Positions 44,384 through 52,713 of a stretch of 64,000 bases of DNA are shown here, piece by piece (positions within the stretch are counted from its first letter, which is position 1; every line of letters starts with the position of its first letter). The notes beneath the pieces are model-generated. The model was not told the DNA's origin. It saw nothing but the letters and a program-made list of their open reading frames with translations, and did not search any database. The DNA is from Bacteroidales bacterium (lineage in GTDB: Bacteria > Bacteroidota > Bacteroidia > Bacteroidales > P3): the NCBI GenBank assembly GCA_016296345.1, contig JAEDJL010000003.1, forward strand, positions 1 through 64,000. The letters run 5' to 3'. The position numbers and the translations under genes are program-made.

Positions 44384-45615
44384 ATGAAAAGAGGACTATT
44401 TTTTTGTTTTCTGCCCTGTTTGTTGCCAACGCAGCAGTGCAAGGTCAGAATTCTGACATTCAAACCTTTGTTTCACAAATCAATAAAGACAGCTTGCAAG
44501 CCAATGTTCAAGCCTTGCAGGACTTCGGAACTCGTTACGCATTCAGCAACAACCGCCGACAGGTGGCAGAGTACCTTTGCGAGCGTCTGCAATCCTACGG
44601 CTTTGAGGCAAAGTTAGATTCCTTTCACTTGGAAATGGAATACCCCTACTCCTCAGGAATAATGAATGACACATGGCAATATAACGTTGCAGGCAAAAAG
44701 CGTGGAGCTTGGGCAAAAGACACAACCGTCCACTTGGGAGCGCACTACGATGCAGTATCTTTCAAAGAAGGATTTGAAGACTTTATAAACGTTGCACCCG
44801 GAGCCGATGACAATGCCTCGGGAGTGGCAGCCCTTTTGGAGATTGCCCGAATTACAGCAGCAAACAACCTTCAACCCATAAAAACACTTGTGTTTAACTT
44901 CTTTGCTGCCGAAGAACAAGGACTGAAAGGCAGCAACCACACAATAAACAGCATATCCACACCAATGTGGAAAGAAGACATCGTGGCAATGATAAATCTC
45001 GATATGGTGGGATACTGCACCACGGAAGCCGACGGAGCAACTGCCAACATAATCACCTATTACAACAGCAGCGAACTTACAGATATGGCAGTGGAATTTG
45101 CAAACACCTACACCACTCTCACACCCAACACCACAACAGACTACTATATGCAATCCGATTCCTATTCCTACAACAGCTATGGGGTAAGGAGTGTATTCCT
45201 TTCAGAGTATGAGTTCACGCCTCACTATCACACCGAAAGAGATGTGTTTTCCACTTTGAACTTTGACTATTTAGAGCAACTCTCTCGCCTTGCCGCCGCT
45301 TTGATGTACGAATGCGGAGTTCACAATGACTATGGCACGGTGTCAATCGGAGATATTATTAAAGCAGAAGACTTTGATGTTACTCTGCTCGGCAATCCTG
45401 CACAAGGCACAATCCGCTTCCAAACAAAGGGAGCAAGAGAAGATTGTGATGTTGTTTTGTACGACTTGGAAGGAAGAAAGATTGCTCAAACCACAGTCGG
45501 CAAAGGCGAAAACAACTCCTGCATGGCGATTGAAGGAATAAAGAGCGGAATTTACATCTTAAAATTCAGCTGTGGCAATCAGACGATTAGCAAGAAAATA
45601 ACGATATTGCAGTAA
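44384..45615 (+). CDS. M28 zinc aminopeptidase with T9SS sorting domain; signal peptide frameshifted
   Basis: A secreted peptidase of about 410 residues. M28 zinc ligands are visible: LGAHYDAVSF, PGADDNASGVAALLEIAR, FFAAEEQGLKGSN, MINLDMVGYC and PHYHTERDVF. The C-terminus (GIKSGIYILKFSCGNQTISK) is a T9SS type A sorting domain. The ATG at 44384 and the peptidase frame do not match: a run of seven T at 44399-44405 needs eight to join MKRGLFF to the frame coding LFSALFVANAAVQGQNSD. As read, the peptidase frame opens only at a TTG (44404). It may be sequencing error, phase variation or a recent mutation. Confidence 0.85.
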
Positions 45616-45630
45616 AAAAAGAGCAAAAAA

Positions 45631-45662
45631 TTTTGGTGTTTTTCAAAAAGTTAGTACCTTTG
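45631..45662 (+). promoter_or_regulatory. Promoter of tRNA(CAU)
   Basis: TTTTG at 45631-45635 and TACCTTTG at 45655-45662, spacer 19 bp. The tRNA starts 33 nt later. Confidence 0.7.
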
Positions 45663-45694
45663 CACTCGCATTCGGAACAACGAAACACCGAATT

Positions 45695-45768
45695 GGTCCC
45701 ATAGCTCAGTTGGTTAGAGCATCTGACTCATAATCAGGGGGTCCTAGGTTCGAGCCCTAGTGGGACCA
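45695..45768 (+). tRNA. tRNA with anticodon CAU (elongator Met or Ile2)
   Basis: 74 nt. The acceptor GGTCCCA pairs with TGGGACC, with discriminator A and no encoded CCA. The anticodon arm TCTGA-CTCATAA-TCAGG gives CAU. The acceptor pairs C4-G69 and C5-G68 resemble E. coli tRNA-Ile2, while U29-A41 resembles elongator Met, so the identity is open. It is not an initiator: the first pair is G1-C72. Confidence 0.93.
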
Positions 45769-45773
45769 CAAGC

Positions 45774-45816
45774 AAATAGAGGAATTGCGTTCGGCAATTC
45801 CTCTATTTATTTTTTC
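45774..45816 (+). terminator. Terminator after tRNA(CAU)
   Basis: AAATAGAGGAATTGC and GCAATTCCTCTATTT form a stem of about 15 bp with a tight loop, followed by ATTTTTT. Confidence 0.88.
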
Positions 45817-45872
45817 ATTTCCCAAAATCAAATCAAAAATTCATAAAACCAAACTAATTCGTTTAATAAACT

Positions 45873-45908
45873 TCGGGGCGGGTTTGATGTGTTCAAACTC
45901 CGCCCCGA
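45873..45908 (-). terminator. GC-rich hairpin after the outer-membrane protein gene
   Basis: CGGGGCGG-GTTTGA and TTCAAAC-TCCGCCCCG pair strongly, 30 bp past the stop at 45938. No clean T-run follows. Confidence 0.5.
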
Positions 45909-45937
45909 TAAGTCAAAGAGGGGTTGTATTCAAATCA

Positions 45938-46693
45938 TTATAGGAAAAATATCAAACCACTCTCCACCGTGCCTCCAACTTTTCTTGTTCTCTGAATAAG
46001 TGAAGCCGGATTAGACCTTTCATATAAGACCTCTTGTCCGCTATACTTGTAAAACAATGACCATTCCAACCTGTGTTTGAACACTTCAAAGCCGAATGAT
46101 GTTCCCAAATAGAACGTTTCGAAAACCGAATTTTGCTTATTAAGTTGCATTGTTTCAAAGCGATTGTCGTCCAATATTTCAAAACCGGCAGGTATAATAT
46201 CGGTGCTTAGAACACAAGCTGCTCCTGCTCCCAAAAAGAAACTCCACTCTGTTTTTGGTGCAGCGGCAATCGAATAAGACAAAAGCAGCGGAACTTCCAA
46301 ATAATTAAAGCCTGTCTCACCATTTGATGAATAATAATGCCGAACATCATCAATAAACAAGAATGAAAATTCGGGACATCTGTAAGCATAGCTCAACTTT
46401 GCCGTAAGAGCAAAGTGCTTTGAAAACCTATATCTGTAATCCAAATCTATGGAAAAGTAAGTCGATACTCTTGCTGCTGACATTTCAAACATTTCATAGC
46501 CGTTTGCCAATATGGAAGATGCCATGTTAATTGCACCGAGCGATGAATTATCGCTGTCAAACAAGGAGGTGCTTACCCCAATTCCGAAATTGTGTTTCTT
46601 AAACTTCAATCCGCCGTTACATTTTTCACTTTGTGCAAAAAGCACTGTACAAGAGAGCAAAACAACTCCGAGTACCCAAAATTTTTTCTTCAT
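45938..46693 (-). CDS. Outer-membrane beta-barrel protein (PorT-like fold)
   Basis: 251 residues. Signal peptide MKKKFWVLGVVLLSCTVLFA is followed by amphipathic strands (NFGIGVSTSLFDSDN, STYFSIDLDYRYRFSKHFAL, TAKLSYAYRCPEFSFLFI, FLGTSFGFEVFKHRLEWSLF) and a final strand ending in LIFFL. This is a typical outer-membrane-protein beta-barrel. The specific role is unknown. It has its own promoter (46767-46797). Confidence 0.75.
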   Translation of the reverse strand: MKKKFWVLGVVLLSCTVLFAQSEKCNGGLKFKKHNFGIGVSTSLFDSDNSSLGAINMASSILANGYEMFEMSAARVSTYFSIDLDYRYRFSKHFALTAKLSYAYRCPEFSFLFIDDVRHYYSSNGETGFNYLEVPLLLSYSIAAAPKTEWSFFLGAGAACVLSTDIIPAGFEILDDNRFETMQLNKQNSVFETFYLGTSFGFEVFKHRLEWSLFYKYSGQEVLYERSNPASLIQRTRKVGGTVESGLIFFL

Positions 46694-46766
46694 CTCTTAA
46701 TGTTTTTCTTGTTGTTACAAATTATTTCTTTCTGCATTTACAGTCCACATAATGCCAAATACCTTG

Positions 46767-46797
46767 CAAAGATATAGCTTATTCCGCCAAAAAACAA
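46767..46797 (-). promoter_or_regulatory. Promoter of the 251-residue outer-membrane protein gene
   Basis: Minus-strand TATCTTTG at 46767-46774 and TTG at 46795-46797, spacer 20 bp. A 17-base A run at 46799-46815 lies immediately upstream. Confidence 0.6.
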
Positions 46798-46840
46798 CAA
46801 AAAAAAAAAAAAAAACGATTTTTTATCAACCTGTCAATAA

Positions 46841-46935
46841 AAATCGGATTTTAATCAAATCAAAACGGCATTTTAGCGGAATAGAACGCAGTTTGATTTT
46901 GCCAAAACGCCGTTTCAGCATAATAAAAGGGCGTT
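46841..46935. repeat. 21-bp-period palindrome array L (4-5 degenerate units)
   Basis: 5-mers at 46845 (CGGAT), 46866 (CGGCA), 46887 (CGCAG), 46908 (CGCCG) and 46929 (GGGCG). The 21-bp step is kept although the cores have drifted. Confidence 0.8.
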
Positions 46936-46963
46936 TTGCAACTCTTCTCGGCTCACAAGAAAT

Positions 46964-46991
46964 AAAAAAGGTCCGAAAACAACCGGACCTT
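46964..46991 (-). terminator. Terminator of dnaA
   Basis: AAGGTCCG and CGGACCTT form an 8-bp stem, followed by six T on the minus strand, 50 bp past the stop. Confidence 0.8.
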
Positions 46992-47041
46992 ACGAAAACA
47001 AATGATCATGAAAACTCCAATATTGTAATTCAATCCAAAGA

Positions 47042-48475
47042 TTACTCGTTGATTAACTTCTCTATTTCGTCCAAATCTGCCCTGAAACGTTTGTCGGTAT
47101 CGTAACTGTTTTGAACAGACTTGCAAGCGTGCAGAACGGTTGCGTGATCTTTGTTGCCACATTTTGAACCTATGGTTGCAAGAGAGTTTTGTGTGTGCTT
47201 ACGAGAAAGATACATCGAAATATGTCTTGCTGCCACCACATTGCCTTTTCGAGTTTTTGAAAGCATCAGGCTTATCGGAATGGAGAAATAATCACATACC
47301 ACTTTTTGTATGTATTCTATCGACATCTCTCTTGAAGAACTCTTGACAAACTTGTCTATCAGTTCTTTGGCAAGCTCTATTGTGATACCTGATTTGTTGA
47401 TTGAGCTTTGGAAAAGAAGAGATATTAGCACTCCTTCCAACTCTCTGACGCTTGTGCTGACGTTGTAGGCAAGGTATTCGATGACATCTTCCGGCACATT
47501 GTCAATTCCGTCTTTCAAGAGCTTGCGTTTGATGATTTCTATGCGGGTCGGTGCGTCCGGCACTTGCAAATCGGCACTCAATCCCCACTTCAAACGCGAT
47601 ATTACACGCTGTTCCAAACCAGAAAGCTCGGCAGGAGACTTATCGGAGGTGATTATGAGCTGCTTACCTGCCGAATGTAGTCCGTTAAATATCTGAAAAA
47701 ACACGTCTTGTGTCCCTTGCTTGTTGGCAAAGAACTGAATATCGTCAATAATCAGCACATCAATCATCATTTGGTAGAATTGAAGAAAATCGTTTGTCGT
47801 TTTGTTCTTCACACTGTCCACATACTGCTGAAAAAACTGCTCTGCACTGATGTATAAGACCGTCTTGTCGGGATAACGTTGCTTTGTCTCCAAGCCAATG
47901 GCATGAACAAGGTGCGTTTTTCCCAATCCCACATTACCATATATGAAAAGAGGGTTAAAAGCTGTCTTTCCGGGATTTTGAGCCACCGCATAACCGGCAG
48001 AACGTGCCAAACGATTGCAAGCACCCTCTACAAAATTATCAAAGGAGTAGTTCTCGTCAAGCTGAGAGTTCACTTTGATTTTCTTCAAACCCGGAATGAC
48101 AAACGGATTTGGGAAACCTTTTACGTCTGTGTCCATATTCATAGGTATTGTGGTCGATCTGTTTTGTGTGGCTTTCCTGTCGTTTGAAGGAAGTTTGACA
48201 TCTGCTCCCACAGCCGAGCTGTCAATCACCGTAGAGTAGATGAGCTTGCCTCCTTCTCCCAATTCCTTCTTGATGGCAGCTCGCAATTCGTTGATGTAAT
48301 TTGCTTCCAACCACTCACAAAAGAACATACTCGGCACTTTGAGTGTCAATGTGTCGTCTTGAAGAGCCAACGGCTTCAATGGAACGAACCATGTCTCAAA
48401 TATGTGCTTGTCGGGCAATATATCCTTTATGAAGTCCAAACAATTTTGCCAAACTTGATTACAATCCTTTTGCAT
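47042..48475 (-). CDS. dnaA: Chromosomal replication initiator DnaA
   Basis: 477 residues. The N-terminal domain I begins with CNQVWQNCLDFIKDILPDKH. AAA+ Walker A is GNVGLGKTHLVHAIG and Walker B is VLIIDDIQFFANKQGTQDVF. The C-terminal DNA-binding domain has the signature VAARHISMYLSRKHTQNSLA followed by GNKDHATVLHACKS. It has a promoter about 110 bp upstream carrying a DnaA-box-like site. Confidence 0.97.
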   Translation of the reverse strand: MQKDCNQVWQNCLDFIKDILPDKHIFETWFVPLKPLALQDDTLTLKVPSMFFCEWLEANYINELRAAIKKELGEGGKLIYSTVIDSSAVGADVKLPSNDRKATQNRSTTIPMNMDTDVKGFPNPFVIPGLKKIKVNSQLDENYSFDNFVEGACNRLARSAGYAVAQNPGKTAFNPLFIYGNVGLGKTHLVHAIGLETKQRYPDKTVLYISAEQFFQQYVDSVKNKTTNDFLQFYQMMIDVLIIDDIQFFANKQGTQDVFFQIFNGLHSAGKQLIITSDKSPAELSGLEQRVISRLKWGLSADLQVPDAPTRIEIIKRKLLKDGIDNVPEDVIEYLAYNVSTSVRELEGVLISLLFQSSINKSGITIELAKELIDKFVKSSSREMSIEYIQKVVCDYFSIPISLMLSKTRKGNVVAARHISMYLSRKHTQNSLATIGSKCGNKDHATVLHACKSVQNSYDTDKRFRADLDEIEKLINE

Positions 48476-48903
48476 AATTTCAGTTCTACTTTACGGTTCT
48501 GTGTTTTAATTTCGTCGTTTCAGTTGCGAAAAAGGAAGTTTGCAGAAACACAGAAAACACATTCCTACCTTTCCTTTTCACGATTGCAAAGGTACATCTT
48601 TTGTTGTGGAAAATATTTATCGATTTTGTTTTGGAAAATTCCGAATTTATTCTTATAGCTTCGGCGAGTATTTTTGTCCCTTTTTGGAGATTTTCTTCGC
48701 TATCGAGATTTCTACTTTTCTATATGCTTGAATTGCAACTTAAAAACACTTTTTACGCAAGTGCAACGAACTCTCATACGAAAATATTCGCAATTAAAAA
48801 AATTTTCAAAGGACTTTTTTCAACACGAACCTGCAATTTTTTTGACCAAACTCACAATCTGACAATCAGTAACTTGCAAAAATTTTATTGAGCTGAGGAG
48901 TAG
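48476..48903. other. AT-rich intergenic region upstream of dnaA
   Basis: A 428-bp non-coding stretch with long A/T runs. It holds the dnaA promoter and one DnaA-box-like site (48605-48613). Otherwise no gene, repeat array or clear cluster of DnaA boxes was seen. The part 48620-48900 shows only short AT-rich frames. Confidence 0.6.
48587..48613 (-). promoter_or_regulatory. dnaA promoter with overlapping DnaA-box-like site
   Basis: Minus-strand TACCTTTG at 48587-48594. TTTTCCACA (48605-48613, minus strand) differs at one base from the box TTATCCACA and lies in the promoter spacer, consistent with autoregulation. Confidence 0.5.
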
Positions 48904-49512
48904 TTATACACTTGCCAAAAATTCAAATTCCACATTTTGCAGCTTGGAAATTTCTTCCACAAAATTATCTTCGTCTTCTCGGTTTATCAAAATCTCGATT
49001 GAGCATTGTGTGTCAAAATTGTGGTTTCTCTGCAAGGCGTCATGGCGTTTCAAAAGCCCCATGACGGCATTCATTTTCTCATATTGAAAGGTTATTTTGT
49101 AGAGTTGTCGAACTTTTTTTTCAACAATCGAAGCCTCTGCAAGGCATACCTCTGCTGATGCCTTGTAGGCTTTAATCAGTCCGCTCACTCCGAGTTTTGT
49201 GCCTCCGAAGTAGCGAACCACCACTACCAAAACATTGGTCAGATTGTTTGAAAGCAACTGTCCGTAAATCGGTTTGCCTGCCGTCGAAGATGGTTCGCCG
49301 TCGTCGCACATTCTGTACTCTTCTTTGTCGAACCCGATGACGTAAGCATAGCAATGATGTGTCGCATCGTAATACTTTTTCTTCAATTCGGAAAGGATTT
49401 CCTTCACTTGAGAAACACTTTCGACCGGATAGGCAAAGGCAAGGAACTTACTGCCTTTTTCTTTGTACAATCCCTCGCATGGACTTTCTATTGTAAGGTA
49501 GCTGTCTGCCAT
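48904..49512 (-). CDS. yigZ: YigZ/IMPACT-family protein
   Basis: A 202-residue protein of the UPF0029/IMPACT family. KGSKFLAFAYPVESVSQVKE and ATHHCYAYVIG are followed by RMCDDGEPSSTAGKPIYGQL and NVLVVVVRYFGGTKLGVSGL, the family signature. The molecular role is not settled. It starts 13 bp after the sufS stop. The ATG at 49512 is chosen over a TTG at 49521. Confidence 0.9.
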   Translation of the reverse strand: MADSYLTIESPCEGLYKEKGSKFLAFAYPVESVSQVKEILSELKKKYYDATHHCYAYVIGFDKEEYRMCDDGEPSSTAGKPIYGQLLSNNLTNVLVVVVRYFGGTKLGVSGLIKAYKASAEVCLAEASIVEKKVRQLYKITFQYEKMNAVMGLLKRHDALQRNHNFDTQCSIEILINREDEDNFVEEISKLQNVEFEFLASV

Positions 49513-49525
49513 AACGGACAATCTT

Positions 49526-50752
49526 CTATCGGCTCAACATCGGGATAACTCTCCCAAGAGAAGAAAGCAAAATGTCAATTTCTTCTTTTGTGGTGTAGAG
49601 TGCAAAGGAGGCTCTTGCCGTTCCGGGAATATTAAAGTGCTTCATTACCGGCTGGGCGCAGTGATGTCCTGTGCGGATTGCAACTCCCAACTGGTCCAAA
49701 AGCGTTCCCACATCAAAAGGGTGAACATTCTCCACATTAAAAGAAAGACAGCCTGCCTTGGAAGCTTTTTCGGCATAAACCCTCACTCCTTTTATCGATT
49801 TGAGACCCTCTTGTGCATAGTTCAATATCTCTTGTTCGTGAGCAAACACTTCGTCAAGGTCGAGAGCATTCAAGAAATCCAATGCCGCACCCAAGCCTAT
49901 GACATCGGCAACCGACGGAGTGCCGGCTTCAAACCTGTATGGCGGAACGTTGAATGTAGTCTTGTCAAAATCGACGCTCTCAATCATCTCCCCTCCTCCC
50001 TGATAGGGCGGAAGAGTGCTTAAAATCTCCTCACGACCATAGACAATGCCGATACCCATGGGGGCATAAAGCTTGTGAGCCGAGAAACAATAGAAATCGC
50101 AATCCATTTTCTTTACATCGACCTTTGAATGCACAATACCCTGAGCTCCATCTACAATGATTCTGAGGTCTTTCTCTCCAAGGCTTCTTGCCAAGGGAAT
50201 AATCTTGTCAAGAGGGTGAACAACTCCGAGGGAGTTTGAGACTTGTGCAAGGGAAAGTATCTTGGTTCGTTTGTTGATAAGGCTTTCCAACTTGTCGATT
50301 TGCAACTCTCCGTTGTCGTCAATCGGGATTACTTTGATGAGAAGACGGCGTTTTTGGGCGGCAATCTGCCATGGAACAATGTTTGAGTGGTGTTCGCTCT
50401 CTGTAAGCAGTATCTCATCGCCCTCATTCATCGACTGAGTAAGGGTTTCGGCAAGCAGGTTCAAGCCTTCTGTCGTTCCTCTTGTGTAGATAATCTCGCT
50501 GCTCTTGCTTGCACACAGGTAATCCCTCACCTTAGCTCTCACATTCTCGAACATATCGGTCGCCTTTTGGCTCAAAGTGTGAACACCTCGGTGAACATTG
50601 GCATTGTGATGAAGATAATAATCGCTCATCGCCTCAATCACACAGCGAGGTTTCTGTGTTGTTGCCGCATTGTCAAGATATACCAATGGTTTTCCGTTCA
50701 CTTTCTCTTCCAAAACGGGAAACTCTTTCCTCAAAGTCGCCAAATCCATCAT
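49526..50752 (-). CDS. sufS: Cysteine desulfurase SufS
   Basis: A group II PLP cysteine desulfurase of 408 residues that supplies sulfur for Fe-S clusters. Visible are VYLDNAATTQKP, ANVHRGVHTLSQKATDMFEN, IYTRGTTEGLNLLA, the PLP lysine in DFYCFSAHKLYAPMGIGI, and the active cysteine in IRTGHHCAQPVMKHF. sufBCD are not adjacent. It is followed by yigZ. Confidence 0.94.
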   Translation of the reverse strand: MMDLATLRKEFPVLEEKVNGKPLVYLDNAATTQKPRCVIEAMSDYYLHHNANVHRGVHTLSQKATDMFENVRAKVRDYLCASKSSEIIYTRGTTEGLNLLAETLTQSMNEGDEILLTESEHHSNIVPWQIAAQKRRLLIKVIPIDDNGELQIDKLESLINKRTKILSLAQVSNSLGVVHPLDKIIPLARSLGEKDLRIIVDGAQGIVHSKVDVKKMDCDFYCFSAHKLYAPMGIGIVYGREEILSTLPPYQGGGEMIESVDFDKTTFNVPPYRFEAGTPSVADVIGLGAALDFLNALDLDEVFAHEQEILNYAQEGLKSIKGVRVYAEKASKAGCLSFNVENVHPFDVGTLLDQLGVAIRTGHHCAQPVMKHFNIPGTARASFALYTTKEEIDILLSSLGRVIPMLSR

Positions 50753-50816
50753 CTCTTACAAGATTTTATCGTTCTATAAATCAATTACTTAAATTCAATC
50801 TTCGCAACACTAAGAC

Positions 50817-50898
50817 AAAACGCAGTTTTGGTAGAATGAAACACCGTTTCATTCTGCTAAAACGCCGTTTTATTCTGCTGAAACGAAGAGTTGTTTTG
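50817..50898. repeat. 21-bp-period palindrome array M (4 units, partly degenerate)
   Basis: 5-mers at 50821 (CGCAG), 50842 (CACCG), 50863 (CGCCG) and 50884 (CGAAG). It lies upstream of sufS and downstream of the SRPBCC gene. Confidence 0.85.
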
Positions 50899-50919
50899 CT
50901 CAAAGAAAACAATGTGTTG

Positions 50920-51342
50920 CTACATTATCATTTCCATGCGTTGCTTGAGCGTTTCGACCAAGGTGTCTGCCGCCTTTGCAAGCTGTTTTTTGACCATCAT
51001 CGCCATCATTTGAGGAACGTCCAACTCAATCGTTGCCTTCACATTACATTTGTATGGTTCTGTCTTTTCAAAGTCTATGGTCAGCAAAAAATTAAACGGC
51101 ATGGACGAAGGTACATCGGTATCATTTGTTATCACAAGACGCTCATTAGGAACTCTTGAAAGCATCTTGATGCCGAAATCGCCCATGTTCTTAATCGTAA
51201 AGCTGCACTTGTCTTCGGTAGATTTGAAGTTGTCGATTTTATCGTTCGCCATCATCGAAAAATTCGAGAAGTTCTTCAAATAATCGTACACAAACTCAAC
51301 GTTTCTCTTTATTTCGGTCGTCTTACTCTCTGTTTTAATCAT
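50920..51342 (-). CDS. SRPBCC (START-like) family protein
   Basis: 140 residues with the helix-grip pattern of SRPBCC proteins: KTTEIKRNVEFVYDYLKNFS at the start, strands CSFTIKNMGDFGIKML and FNFLLTIDFEKTEPYKCNVK, and a long final helix QMMAMMVKKQLAKAADTLVE. It binds a hydrophobic ligand in known relatives; ligand unknown here. The ATG at 51342 is chosen. A terminator-like hairpin sits just upstream, after pyrE. Confidence 0.8.
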   Translation of the reverse strand: MIKTESKTTEIKRNVEFVYDYLKNFSNFSMMANDKIDNFKSTEDKCSFTIKNMGDFGIKMLSRVPNERLVITNDTDVPSSMPFNFLLTIDFEKTEPYKCNVKATIELDVPQMMAMMVKKQLAKAADTLVETLKQRMEMIM

Positions 51343-51353
51343 GTCAATCAACT

Positions 51354-51385
51354 AAAAAGGGCGTTACATTCGTATTATAACGCCC
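51354..51385 (-). terminator. Terminator or attenuator between pyrE and the SRPBCC gene
   Basis: GGGCGTTA and TAACGCCC form an 8-bp stem, followed by TTTTT on the minus strand, only 12 bp before the next ATG. Confidence 0.7.
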
Positions 51386-51416
51386 GTGTTCTTTAATCTG
51401 TTTTAATGTACAATCG

Positions 51417-52070
51417 TTATTTCATTCTCTGTTCTGACCACAATTCGGGATTTTCCCTCCATTTGGTGAGCGAAATCAAGTCTTCCTGACTTATAAAGCT
51501 CTCTTCGGCTGCCAAATCTATCAATGTATGATAGTCTGTTATGGTGTTGAGAAGCACATCCTTTGTTTCAAACGCCTGCTTTGCCACTTCGAGATTATAA
51601 GTAAAGATTGCAGCCATTCCTTTTACGCTGCAACCTGCCTCTCTCAAAGCATCAACAACCTGCAAACTACTCTTACCCGTGGAAATCAAGTCTTCGATAA
51701 CCACAATAGACTGTCCGCTTTTCAAATCGCCCTCAATCTTGTTGCCCAAACCGTGCTTTTTCTCTTCGGGACGCACATATACAAAAGGCTTTCCGAGGTC
51801 TTGTGCAACCAAGACACCCTGTGCAATTCCTCCTGTGGCAACACCGGCAATCACATCGACGTCTGCGTACAGCTCATTGACGATTGCAACGAACTGTTGG
51901 CGGATAAAAGTTCTGATGTCAGGATATGACAAAGTTACTCTGTTGTCGCAATAAATTGGCGACTTTCTTCCGGAAGCCCAAGTGAAGGGGCTTTCATTAT
52001 TCAACTTTATTGCTTTAATTTGCAATAAAAATCGAGCTGCTTGTTTAGCTGTTTCTTTATTCAAAATCAT
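51417..52070 (-). CDS. pyrE: Orotate phosphoribosyltransferase
   Basis: Makes OMP from orotate and PRPP. 217 residues with FTWASGRKSPIYCDNRVTLS, VIAGVATGGIAQGVLVAQDL, YVRPEEKKHGLGNKIEG and the PRPP motif SIVVIEDLISTGKSSLQ. The ATG at 52070 gives the usual start. TACCTTTG ends 5 nt before it, so the mRNA should be nearly leaderless, and the start overlaps the NUDIX start on the other strand. Confidence 0.95.
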   Translation of the reverse strand: MILNKETAKQAARFLLQIKAIKLNNESPFTWASGRKSPIYCDNRVTLSYPDIRTFIRQQFVAIVNELYADVDVIAGVATGGIAQGVLVAQDLGKPFVYVRPEEKKHGLGNKIEGDLKSGQSIVVIEDLISTGKSSLQVVDALREAGCSVKGMAAIFTYNLEVAKQAFETKDVLLNTITDYHTLIDLAAEESFISQEDLISLTKWRENPELWSEQRMK

Positions 52071-52071
52071 G

Positions 52072-52713
52072 ATGCAAAGGTACAACATTTTCAATAAATA
52101 CAATAGGATTTGTATCCTAAATGAACAATCCGGTGTTTTTTTTCATTCGGACGAAAGGGTGATAGAATGTACTCCCGAGACGATAAATTCAATCGATTTT
52201 CGCAGTTTTTTTGAGGACGATTGCCGACAAAATATCATAATTTTTGTTAAAAGTTTACCCTTGGAGGAAGTTTTTTTCAAGGCAACGGAAGGCTTGGTTT
52301 TCGTTCAGGCTGCAGGAGGCTTGGTTCGCAACAGTGCAAATGAGTATCTGTTCATCTATCGTGCCGGACATTGGGACTTGCCCAAGGGACATAGAGAGCA
52401 GGGTGAGGATTTGGACTTTACGGCAACAAGAGAGGTTGAAGAAGAAACGGGAGTTGGCTCTCTCAAATTGGGCGAAAAGATAGGCGTTACCTACCATACA
52501 TATATGATGAAGGGCAGACGCGAAATCAAAGAGACACATTGGTACGATATGTTCTCGGACTGCACCGACAAACTCACCCCTCAAAAAGAGGAAGGGATAA
52601 CAAAAGCCCTCTGGATTTCAAAAGCAAAAGTCCAAACCTTGGGTCGAAAGATTTACCCTTCACTCCGACATTTGCTTTCAACTATCGGCTTTGCGTTCGA
52701 CAAGACATTGTAG
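52072..52713 (+). CDS. NUDIX hydrolase
   Basis: 213 residues. The NUDIX box is complete: GHREQGEDLDFTATREVEEETG, preceded by HWDLPK. An N-terminal extension of about 85 residues precedes it. The substrate is a nucleoside diphosphate derivative of unknown type. Tandem ATGs at 52069/52072 overlap the divergent pyrE start codon. The 3' end overlaps lysC by 36 bp on the opposite strand. Confidence 0.87.
   Translation: MQRYNIFNKYNRICILNEQSGVFFHSDERVIECTPETINSIDFRSFFEDDCRQNIIIFVKSLPLEEVFFKATEGLVFVQAAGGLVRNSANEYLFIYRAGHWDLPKGHREQGEDLDFTATREVEEETGVGSLKLGEKIGVTYHTYMMKGRREIKETHWYDMFSDCTDKLTPQKEEGITKALWISKAKVQTLGRKIYPSLRHLLSTIGFAFDKTL
52075..52103 (-). promoter_or_regulatory. Promoter of pyrE
   Basis: Minus-strand TACCTTTG at 52075-52082 and TTG at 52101-52103, spacer 18 bp. 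It lies inside the NUDIX coding start. Confidence 0.65.

Noticed and set aside
48476..48903. Replication origin (oriC) beside dnaA
   Set aside because: AT-rich, but only one DnaA-box-like site was found, so an origin cannot be supported.
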